Below the pieces are notes generated by a model, which searched no databases, had not been told where the DNA came from, and was given only the letters and a program-made list of their open reading frames with translations. Shown here piece by piece: positions 30,273-38,945 of a stretch of DNA of 64,000 nucleotides (positions are counted from its first letter, which is position 1; each line of letters begins with the position of its first letter). Both the position numbers and the translations under genes were made by a program. Location: the NCBI GenBank assembly GCA_903995115.1, contig LR877145.1, positions 744,001 to 808,000 of the forward strand, in the 5' to 3' direction. This stretch comes from Angomonas deanei. Its lineage: Eukaryota; Euglenozoa; Kinetoplastea; Trypanosomatida; Trypanosomatidae.

Positions 30273-32621
30273 ATGTCGACTGAAAAAGAGATTGAGTCAT
30301 TCTGCACCAAGGAACTACTGTCCAACTCTTTTCTGGAGGCGATACGCCCTGGGGGGATTCTTCATTACAGCGTGGAGCGAGGACCGCTGGAGGCGCTTCT
30401 GGTGCCCTGTGAGAGTTCTCTAGAAGAAGGCGGCATCAGTACGTTTCTCTGTTTAGGCGCTGCGTTGTCTGGTAAGGAAGAGGAGTCATCCAGCCAAAAG
30501 CTCCGTGAGAAGCACATTGATGCAGTGCAAAATGTACCGGAAGCGTTGAAGAAAAAACTAAAAAGTATTGACGGAGAACAACACCGTAAAATCGCCACGA
30601 CGCTACGGACCTTTCTCCGCTACCATTTGGTGCATTTTGAAAAGACGGGCTCCCGGTTTATCACGGCTCAAGGCCACCGAGGAGAGGTGAGCGATTCGTT
30701 GGAGGAGGTCAAGCGTTACGGGAAGGAGGGGAGCTCCAGGATTATGGGGGACTGCGATGCCCTCAAGTCATCCGTGGACCGAACCGTGGCGGAGTATCAC
30801 CCCATGAAGATGCACATTTTTTTCATTGACAAGCCGCTCATGGACCCACAAGAGAAGAAGAACTTTCTGATGGAACTGAATTCTATTATCGAACCCATTG
30901 TGGGAGCGCGTGTCGTGCACAGCCCAACGTCTCGGCCATCCCCTTCCCCGGCCCGCCTAGATGCGTATTTTGCCAACCCAACCGGCTCCGCGACAGCCAC
31001 TAGTGTGGCATCTTCGGAGAGGGTAGCGTTACCAGCCGCCGTGGCTTCTGCACCAGATCCCGGTGAGGACTCCAGTAGTCATTACACCGTCATTGACGTT
31101 GACGTCCCCGACGACGAGGAACTCGAGGACGTGGTACAGGAAGAGGAGTTGAAGTCGTTTGCGACGCGCACGGCAGACAGGGACAAGCGGCAGCAAAAGC
31201 GAAACAAGCACGCGGCTGTGCGCACCCATGACTACAACCGTGAGAGTATCATCAACTACCGCCACGTCGTGGCAGCGGACAACGATGTCAACTACGACGC
31301 CTTTCAGATTGTCATGAGCCGTCCCTACTCCAGTCCTCTCGTTCTACTCGTCTCCAACTTTGTGGAGCAGTCCCAGCGAAAAAACAAAATATTCCTCGAC
31401 AACCACCTCATTGTTCGATTCATGAATCAGTTCTTCGAGGAGGCCTACCGCATCCCAGAGATTAACGAACACGAGCACACCGTCACTATATTAGCAGAGG
31501 GCGTTGAAAAGTACCTGACGACCAAGTTGTATCGAGAGATGTTTGGAGTCAACCCGGAGATCATGAAGGAAAACAAGGCCATGGAGGAAAAGCTGATCCG
31601 GCTAGAAAACTTGTCGGCGGACGACTTGGATGCCTTACAGGAGGTGGAGGACCACCACGTCTGGGGACAGGCCATGTTCGAGCTGGACGCCATGAACTTT
31701 TTTAAATCCCCACGTGACAAGTTACGCTGTGGCATGCGCGCGTGTGAATTACTGAGTCTGGCTCTCCGCGATGTGCTGAATAAGCGCAGCGGAAAGACGA
31801 CCCCACCGCCGTCGGGACAGCCGAGTAGTAATAGTAATAATGCTTTATTAGCGTTTGGCGCCGATGAGTTTGTGCCGTGCTTTATCCTACTCGTGTTGCG
31901 GGCACGGTCGTACAACTACTACGCCAATGTCCGTTACATTGATGATTTTAGGGCCCCGCAGCTCATGAACCCAGAAGAGAGTTACTGTTTAGCGAATTTA
32001 ATGTCTGCCGCCGCCTTCTGGATGGAGTGTGACGACAATGGCCGTATTGCCTCCCGCCGTCGACAGGACCGCCCACCGCTCCCAGTCAAGTCGGGTGGCG
32101 GTGGGGACAGCAGCACTGGGAGCCCAACCACCGGCAACACCGAAGACGAGAAGGCGTCCACCTCTCACGACCGTCTGCCTCCACCACCGTCTTTGAGTGA
32201 CCGAGACTTATTACCGTCTATTCAAAAAGGTATTTTGGTGGAGCCCTTATCGGCGTCTTCTACCCCTAAACGAGATAAGCTGAACACCTTTAAGCAGGGC
32301 CTAAAAAAGGAACGCGATTCCGTGCTGGACGCGCTCTTTGGATGGTCGACAAGCACGTCGCCGAAAGCTGTAGCGACAGATGCTCCCCCGAAGGAAGAGC
32401 CAGCGAAGGCCAACACCTTTTCGGAAATGTTCTATCGGTTGACTTCCCCCAACACCGAGAAAGGCACCGTGGAAACCCCTGTATCAGCCACAGTGGTGTC
32501 TAAGCCACTTCCGTCACCGGCGGTGAAAAAGTTGATGTCGCAGAAAAACAGCTTCGAGGAACTCTCCGTCACGGAGTTGAAGCTAGTGTTTGACGAAATG
32601 AAGCGTATTTGCCAGGAATAA
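30273..32621 (+). CDS. VPS9-domain Rab guanine-nucleotide exchange factor
   Basis: The 782-residue protein carries a VPS9 domain at about residues 400-590. Its core reads D-K-L-R-C-G-M-R-A-C, then G-A-D-E-F-V-P-C-F-I-L-L-V-L-R-A, and N-V-R-Y-I-D-D-F-R followed by S-Y-C-L-A-N-L-M-S-A-A-A-F. The catalytic Asp of the G-A-D-E motif and the Y-x-x-x-F-R motif are both present, so Rab5-type exchange activity is predicted on early endosomes. A Ser/Gly/Asn-rich loop (about 508-525) interrupts the domain. The N-terminal 330 residues are of unknown fold, and the C-terminal 180 are Pro/Ser/Lys-rich. The ATG follows AG 30261-30262. Confidence 0.9.
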   Translation: MSTEKEIESFCTKELLSNSFLEAIRPGGILHYSVERGPLEALLVPCESSLEEGGISTFLCLGAALSGKEEESSSQKLREKHIDAVQNVPEALKKKLKSIDGEQHRKIATTLRTFLRYHLVHFEKTGSRFITAQGHRGEVSDSLEEVKRYGKEGSSRIMGDCDALKSSVDRTVAEYHPMKMHIFFIDKPLMDPQEKKNFLMELNSIIEPIVGARVVHSPTSRPSPSPARLDAYFANPTGSATATSVASSERVALPAAVASAPDPGEDSSSHYTVIDVDVPDDEELEDVVQEEELKSFATRTADRDKRQQKRNKHAAVRTHDYNRESIINYRHVVAADNDVNYDAFQIVMSRPYSSPLVLLVSNFVEQSQRKNKIFLDNHLIVRFMNQFFEEAYRIPEINEHEHTVTILAEGVEKYLTTKLYREMFGVNPEIMKENKAMEEKLIRLENLSADDLDALQEVEDHHVWGQAMFELDAMNFFKSPRDKLRCGMRACELLSLALRDVLNKRSGKTTPPPSGQPSSNSNNALLAFGADEFVPCFILLVLRARSYNYYANVRYIDDFRAPQLMNPEESYCLANLMSAAAFWMECDDNGRIASRRRQDRPPLPVKSGGGGDSSTGSPTTGNTEDEKASTSHDRLPPPPSLSDRDLLPSIQKGILVEPLSASSTPKRDKLNTFKQGLKKERDSVLDALFGWSTSTSPKAVATDAPPKEEPAKANTFSEMFYRLTSPNTEKGTVETPVSATVVSKPLPSPAVKKLMSQKNSFEELSVTELKLVFDEMKRICQE

Positions 32622-32974
32622 CCACTATACCTACTTTTTTAATTTTTGCTTCGCGAGTGGAAGGATATAATTGTTTTCTTGTATTGTTACTATCGACGTT
32701 TGGTGATTTGCTACTGTTATACCGTATTCAATAAAATATCAGAAATAGATTTCTATTTTAGCTCTTGTTGTTTTTGTATGTTGTTTCTGTCTCCTCTTCG
32801 ACCTTGTTTGCTCTTCACTTTTTTTTTATTTACATCAGTCATCCAAACAACAGTCAAGTGAAGTCCTTCCGTTACGTCCTTGCCAGCGTCACGCCCTACC
32901 ACTCTGCCCAGTTACACCATTTTAGAAATTTTCACTACACCCCATTCATTTTCAGCGCCACCCCAACACACCAC
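32622..32974 (+). other. Intergenic region with trans-splice signal
   Basis: No gene is supported. A pyrimidine-rich stretch at about 32788-32829 and AG at 32837-32838 form the likely acceptor for the small coiled-coil gene. Open frames starting at 32646 and 32765 read through this tract and are not credible upstream of the ATG at 32975. Confidence 0.6.
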
Positions 32975-33271
32975 ATGGCCGACCAAGAGAAGCAAATCCA
33001 GCAGCTAGAGCAGAGGGCGACCACCGCGGAGAAGCAGATAGAGCAGCTGACCAAGCAGCTCAGCGGGGGCAAGCCCGGCGGTAACATGGAGCCCCGCCTG
33101 CGGGAGCTGTTGAAGCTCATGGAGGAGGATAGGGTGGAGTGTGAGTCCATCCGCTCCCAGCGGAATGAGCTGAAGGAGGAGAATGAGCGACTGAGGAAGC
33201 AGGTAGGGAAGCAGGATTACCGCATACAGCACTTACTCAAAACGATAGCCGAACTGGAGGCGAAGAAGTAA
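32975..33271 (+). CDS. Small coiled-coil protein
   Basis: The ATG at 32975 is the first after AG 32837-32838 and encodes 98 residues. Two heptad-patterned segments (about 1-30 and 42-97) are separated by a Gly/Pro hinge (S-G-G-K-P-G-G). The product is highly charged, with no membrane segment. I do not recognise a family; it could be an adaptor in a cytoskeletal or kinetochore-type complex, but nothing in the sequence decides this. The coding signal (composition, in-frame ATG, clean acceptor) supports it being real. Confidence 0.75.
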   Translation: MADQEKQIQQLEQRATTAEKQIEQLTKQLSGGKPGGNMEPRLRELLKLMEEDRVECESIRSQRNELKEENERLRKQVGKQDYRIQHLLKTIAELEAKK

Positions 33272-33553
33272 GAAAAAAAAAAAAGAGAGAAAAATCAAAA
33301 GAGTCGCAAGGAACACGAAAAGCAGAATACCAATCTGTTTTTTTTTCTTTTTCTGGCCACCGGCGATTTTATTAATTAAAGAACTATAATAATTAACCTT
33401 CTTGAAAAACAAAATAAGATAAACGAACGGGTATACGTTACTACTCTCCCCTCTTGCGCGCAGGACTACAAACCTATGAATAGAATTTACCCACTCCCCC
33501 TTTTCCCTTTCCTTTTCATATCTTTTAGTTTAATTCATCACAGTTACCATACC

Positions 33554-33793
33554 ATGGAGTACACGAGGGAGGAGGTGGCTAAACACAACACCATCAGCGA
33601 TTTCTGGACCATCATCAACGGAAAGATTTACCACCTTGATGAAACGTTTATTCGAGAGCTCCACCCTGGCGGTATGTACGTGCTAGACGCCGCTGGTAAG
33701 GACGGCACCGATCTATTTGAAAACAGCTCCCACGGTGAGAACGCCATCGAGGCGTTACAGCAATTCTATGTTGGGAAGCTGAAGAAGACATAA
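33554..33793 (+). CDS. Minimal cytochrome b5 domain protein
   Basis: The 79-residue product is a bare cytochrome b5 heme domain. It has H-P-G-G with His37 as the first heme ligand and His60 in S-S-H-G as the second, and begins with the usual Y-T-R-E-E-V-A-K-H-N. The start at 33554 is chosen because the pyrimidine tract and AG (about 33528-33529) lie between it and an in-frame ATG at 33476. With that upstream ATG a hydrophobic leader read from the tract would be added, which is unlikely. It lacks the C-terminal membrane anchor of microsomal b5, so a soluble electron carrier is expected. Confidence 0.88.
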   Translation: MEYTREEVAKHNTISDFWTIINGKIYHLDETFIRELHPGGMYVLDAAGKDGTDLFENSSHGENAIEALQQFYVGKLKKT

Positions 33794-34421
33794 AAATAGT
33801 GCCAACTTTGTTTTACCTTATATTACCTTAACTTTTTTTATTATTTCTTTTTTGTGTCTTTCGATATTTCAGTGACTTATAATACTATCCTTATTCTATA
33901 AATGCGTTGCAATGCGTAAGTGTTAATACTCATCGTTTATACAGTACGAATGTTGGTTTTTAATTCCCGTTTTTATGGTTAACGTTTCGTTAAAAATGAT
34001 TCCTTTCACTTTATGCTATTAGTTTTTACTGTTCTCTTTCTCTCTCCTCCAACAGTTTTTTTTTTTTTTTTTGTCCCTTCGGAAAAAAAAACTAAAGCCG
34101 TATATTTTTCTATACGGGTGCTACGGGACGTTTTTTTCCCCCTATTTAGGAATAGTTATCATCAGAGGAAGGAGTCCTTTCCCTTTTTTTTTTTAAGTTG
34201 GGAAATCGAGACCGTTTGTGATTGTTGTTTGATTGTGTTGAATTTTGGTTGACTTTGTTGTTGTTTTTTTTTTTTTGTGTGTGCTTGGTGACTTTCATTT
34301 TTAGACAGATTTTTTTTTTTTTTTTTATAAAGTAGTATTATTCTCAACAGGAACTTTTTTTTGTTGTTGATTTCTTTATTGGGCGTTCACTAATTCTTTT
34401 TTTTTTTTTTTTTCACTTGCT
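33794..34421 (+). other. Long AT-rich intergenic region
   Basis: This 628-base gap is rich in T-runs (for example about 34057-34072, 34261-34276, 34308-34326 and 34399-34413) with no supported gene. The last T-run is followed directly by CACTTGCT and the ATG at 34422 without an AG. The acceptor is therefore either the AG near 34350 or an AG inside the annotated coding start, as discussed for the next gene. Confidence 0.55.
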
Positions 34422-37400
34422 ATGAAAACAGACGTAAACAAGGCTCCGGCCGTACAAGGTACCCCAGAGAACGTTTACAACGGCGATGGCGGGGAGGAGG
34501 AGGAGGGCGGCTTCATGTACCACTTTGAAAACGCCTACTGCCTCACCAAGAGCCCTGTCAGCTTACTCGCCGTCTTCTCCGTCGACTCCACCCCTGGCCA
34601 GTTGGTGTGGAGGGCGTTTTTTGCCTTGCTGTTGGGAATTCTTGCCCGACGGTGGAATTGGATGCTGTACGGGTTCAGCCCCATCGGGTTCGAGGTTATG
34701 GTGCTGGTTGTGTGCACCCTGAGAAGGGGGCCATGGGAGTTCTACCTTAACCGTACGCTCGGGGGGAGCGGTGGTCAGGTGTCGCTGTTGGACATTGACT
34801 TCAGCACGCCCGCCTACGTGGCGGTGAACACTGCTAACCCGGGCAACGCCCCTTCGGAGCCGTTTTGGAAGTCCCGCCGCTCCACGTCGTCGTCCAGTAC
34901 CATTGTCAATTCCATCCTGTACTCCAACAGCTGGATATCGTTTCGCATCCCCAATAGGATCAATATGCACTTTAGTGCCTACTATTCCCCCTTTGTGTTT
35001 CTGCTGGAGATGTCCGTCTACTTCCTCATTGCCTTCTTCTTGCTCGACATTTGTGTGGCGCAAAAGTTGACACTGGGCTTGTACTTTGCCTTGACGCTTC
35101 TGTGGATACAGCGGGATGTGCCGTTCGTGGTGCTCTCCGCCCTCCTTTACGGCAGCGTGTGGGTCATGGACTCCGGCTTCTTCCGCTTGACCCAGGCGGG
35201 GGTATTGCTGGAGAATCAGCGCACCCTCTCCCAGCGGCTGTTCACCTCGTACGGATTCGCCCTGGCGCAGACCCTTTTTCTCACGGAGTCCCACTTCTGC
35301 GGCAATGCCCGCGCCAGCGTGGCGGAGTTTCTCCTAAAAACACTCCCCACCTACGCTACTCTCCCGAGGGAGGCTGTTAAAACTTCCGAAGACACACGCT
35401 ACAAGGAGTCGCCGGTCGTCGTGTTTGTGCGGGAGTTTCTGATCGAATCTGTTGTGCAGCACGGCAACTTCATTTCCGTCCAATTTTTCTCCACCATTGC
35501 CGTGTGGTTTGTGCTCGTCATGCTGACCCACGGATTACAGATACCCGTCACGACAGTGACATTGGTGGTGCAAATGGCGGCCAATTTTTTTGAAGGGGTA
35601 TTCTTCAGCTGGAAAACTCAGATGGAAGTGCCGTACCATATTATCTTTGCGCTGTTTTTCCTTGTACTGCAGGGCGTTATTGCCTTCTGCGTGATGGAGG
35701 ATGACCAGGTCATGATGCTCACCTTTTTCTGCACCAACGCGCTGTGGGTGTTCCATGCAGCGATGGAAAACCGAAAGTTCACCTCCTCTGTGAACGTAGG
35801 CGTCTATTTCGCCATGTGGGTGGCCATGAACGTGGTGGAGCTGATGTGGCACTTTGAGTACTTTGATGGCTCCCAGTACGTCTCGTACAATGGTGGGATG
35901 GACATTGAGAAGCGCGGTTTGCTCTACTTTTTGTCGCAGCGGTTTTTACTGCTTTTGGCATCCACTCAATGCTTCCTTATGTTCGGTACAACCGCTTACA
36001 TGGCCACCAAGGCCGCTGCGACGGAATGGGCCGATCCTGCCTCCTTAAAGGCATCCGAAGGCTCGCAAAGGTCAAAGGCCGCGCACAGCAGTAGAACGCA
36101 AACCACCGTCAAGCGTACGAGCAACAGTACGCAAAATAACAACAACCCCAGTGGTGGAAAGCGTGTGTCGAACCCCGCGAAGCCTCCTGCTTCGTTCTCC
36201 AAGGGCGACAACGAGTTGACAAAAGAGAACTCGGACGTGCTGACCAAGCGGACGGACTCTAAGGCGATGAGTAATCCATCCTCCAACGGTGACATTTTCT
36301 CTGCCAACGATAAGCTGGGCAAGTATGAACGCCACACACCTGAAATGTCGTCGGAGAATGACTTGGGCGAGACGCTGGTGGACCAAGGCCTCAAGGAGGG
36401 GACGGAGCTACCAAACGCGGACAACTCCTCGAGCCAGGAGATTGCAGCGGAGGTGCAGGCCGAACCAGTCGATGAGGTTGTGATTACCAGTCATATACGC
36501 ATTTTTGAAGGAAAGGATTGGGCAATTGTCTTGAAGAAAACCGAAAGCGAGTTGCGCACCGTGTTTACCCAAGAAGTGGAGTCTGCATGCAAGTTGCCGA
36601 GCGGTGCGGTGCGGAATGTGGAGTTTTCCCTCGGCAGCCTCTGTGTCTTTTTCGATGTCGAACACAAGGAAAGCCAGTCAGTGGATGATATCGACAAGGA
36701 GGTGGGACAACACGCCTTCACAGGATTGACGCAGCTGTATGAGCGACACCGGCCAGCCGAGAAACAACCGGTGCAGGTGGCGAAGGGGCAAGAAAAGATT
36801 ATGGAGACCAAGAAGAAAGGAAAGCCCGCCGATTCGCAAAAGACAGCAGAGGAAACGGAATCCCCCACAACAGAGGCGCCCGTTCTCTTAACAAGAATGA
36901 ACAAAAGGCAAGGCAAATGGCGGAGGAAATTGCAAAACGGCTGGAAAAGGCCAAGGAAGAGGCGAAGGCGAAGCAGGAGGCCAAGGCACGACAGGAAGCG
37001 AAACTGAAAGAGGAGACCAGACTGCGGGAAGAGGCAAGGCTGAGGGAAGAGGCGAAGGCACGGCAGGAGGCGAAGGCGAGGGAAGAGGCCAAGGTGCGAG
37101 AGGAAGTGCGGGCAAGACAGGAGGCGAAAATGAAGGAAGATGCACGACTGAAAGAGGAGGCCAGAGCGCGACAGGAGGCCAAGGCCAAGCAGGAGGCAAA
37201 GCTCAAGAGAAGAGGCGAAGCAGAAGGAGGAAGCACGACTTAAGGAAGAAGCGAGACTGAAGGAAGAGAAGGAGAAGCTAGAGGCGGCGATAAAGAAGGC
37301 CAAAGAAAAGCCCTTAAATCCCCCACGCGCAGTCGACGACAGGCCGGTGGAGCCCACTCCTTCGGTAAGGATTACAAAGAATGCTTTACCGTCCACCGCT

Positions 37401-38453
37401 ACCGCAAAGGCGGAGGAACCTCCCAAGCCGTCCTTTGCACTCCCCAAGCCGCGCTCCTCCATTACCAAAACCACCCCCGCACCCGACGAAAAGAAGAATG
37501 TCTTCTGCGTCCCCAAACCGAGGTCCAAGCAAAATGTGGAAAACCAGACGAGCACCCCAAGAGACATCTCCTACGCGGAACCACCTGCAGAGGAGTCCAG
37601 ACTTCCAGCAGTGGACACGTCTCTGCCCAACTTTGAGGGTCCACTCGCGGTCGGAGACAACTCCAAGCATGGCGAGTCCAGCTCCTTCTACGACGACGAC
37701 GAAGTGGAGGAATTCAAGAACAACTTTGATATCGATAAGCTTTTGAGCATCTTGGAGCAGGAAACGAGCCCGATCGACGAAGACATTGTCGTCCTGCCAC
37801 CCAATGAACGTCATGACATCACTGATTTACCTACCCGAGTGATGGGCATTCCACCCGTGTCGGTCACAGACGTGCCCCCGGTGGCGTCGGCCTTTTCTAC
37901 CGCTATCCCGGTCGTCAGTGAGACCGGCAGTGGCCGAATCACCTACACGGAGCCCCAAAGTATGGCGCACATTGGTAAGAGCCACAGGAGTACCGAGAGC
38001 AGCGAACCAGGAGACCGAAGTCCGTTTATGAGCCCCACCTACACGGCCCAGCCCGGTGCCTCCCCGCCATCCGACACCGCCAGCAACTTCCAACCGACCG
38101 TGAACCAGAACAGTAGCGGTAATGCGAACCAAGCCAACAACTCGAACCACGTGTTGGAGGCGATGCCGCAGACGATGGTGCCGCAGCAGTACATGATCCC
38201 CCAAGGCTACGCGCAACGCCCCATGTACGTGCAGGCTGGCCACCCCATGATGGCAGCGCAGGGACAGCCGCAGTTGGTGTTGTACCAGCAGCGTCCCATG
38301 TTGCTAGTCAACCTACCCGACGGTAGATGTGCGCTTTTTCCCGCCGTCCTCCATCGCCCAGTGCCGACCCAACAGAACATCCTACCCGGCATTCCTGCCT
38401 ACCCGATGTCTGGTGCGCAGTACCCAGCACAGCCCAACTACGGGCCGCACTAA
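34422..38453 (+). CDS. Large multi-pass membrane protein with long charged, coiled-coil and Pro/Gln-rich tail; frame interrupted twice
   Basis: I do not recognise the family. Residues ~35-540 contain about ten hydrophobic segments, and aromatic-rich loops suggest a polytopic membrane protein. A Ser/Asn/Lys-rich linker (~545-690), a small folded segment (~690-780) and a Lys/Glu/Ala/Arg coiled coil follow. The coiled-coil DNA from about 36905 is open in frame 2 until 37243, whereas the flanks are in frame 3. One base appears missing (or two extra) at about 36880-36905 and one extra at about 37205-37212, so the changes cancel. The C-terminal part (to 38453) is acidic, then Gln/Pro/Met-rich. Uninterrupted length is about 1343 residues. 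No AG separates the last T-run from the ATG at 34422, so a start at 34515 after AG 34430-34431 is possible. Confidence 0.7.
36930..37205 (+). repeat. Degenerate tandem repeat encoding E-A-K/R coiled coil
   Basis: The DNA consists of imperfect repeats of GAGGCGAAG-like and AGGCAGGAGG-like units of 9-18 bases, giving protein repeats of the type (A/R-x-Q/E-E-A-K/R). The repeat encodes a single charged alpha-helix or coiled coil. Such a low-complexity tract is error-prone in assembly, and the two compensating frame changes flank it. Confidence 0.8.
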
Positions 38454-38945
38454 ACTAATTTTTTTTTTTTTAAGCATTATTTCCCTGAGAAAATATCTTT
38501 CACTATTAATTTCATTTCTCTTTTATTGTTTTTTTTTTTTTTTTTTTAAAAAAAAACCTTGTGCGGATATTTGCTTTTTTCCGCCTTTTTTTCTTTCTTT
38601 CATACTATTGTTGTCGGTGTGCTTTTTAAATGAAAATAAATATATATTTGTCAATAGAGTAAGCATAAGTCGGTTAGTGTCCATCCATGCGGGGCTTCGC
38701 AGCGCCGCATGGACACATTATACAAATAAGTAATTAAGTCTTTTCAACTAACCCCTTTTTAAAGATAAAGTAATCAAAAGAATAAATAGGCGTGTGCCTG
38801 TGAAGAAGAGTGCTTACGGTTTCGTTTCGTATTTTATTCGTCACCGTTCACCTCTACACCCAACTCCTCTCCTTCTTTTTCTACCGTCTACGCCAGAATT
38901 GGACAGAAGTATTCGCCTGTCTATAGTACAAAAAAAAAAAAAAAA
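38454..38945 (+). other. Intergenic region with GC-rich hairpin
   Basis: It has T-runs at about 38460-38472 and 38530-38547, a GC-rich hairpin at 38677-38716, and a C/T-rich stretch at about 38850-38885. The acceptor for the next gene is probably AG at 38925-38926. An A17 run (38930-38946) then separates it from the start codon, and its last A is the first base of the ATG. Confidence 0.6.
38677..38716 (+). other. GC-rich hairpin in 3' UTR/intergenic DNA
   Basis: The 5' arm GTGTCC (38677-38682) plus ATGCGG (38687-38692) pairs with CCGCAT (38705-38710) plus GGACAC (38711-38716). This gives 12 base pairs with a 4-base bulge (ATCC) and a 12-base loop (GGCTTCGCAGCG). It stands out in an AT-rich region. 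It could be a regulatory RNA element or a small structured RNA; no known family is recognised. Confidence 0.6.

Noticed and set aside
36491-37567. Minus-strand open frame of 358 codons under the membrane-protein gene
   Set aside because: It is the reverse of the E-A-K repeat and reads as Ser/Leu/Phe/Ala repeats; other minus-strand frames across the window behave the same way.
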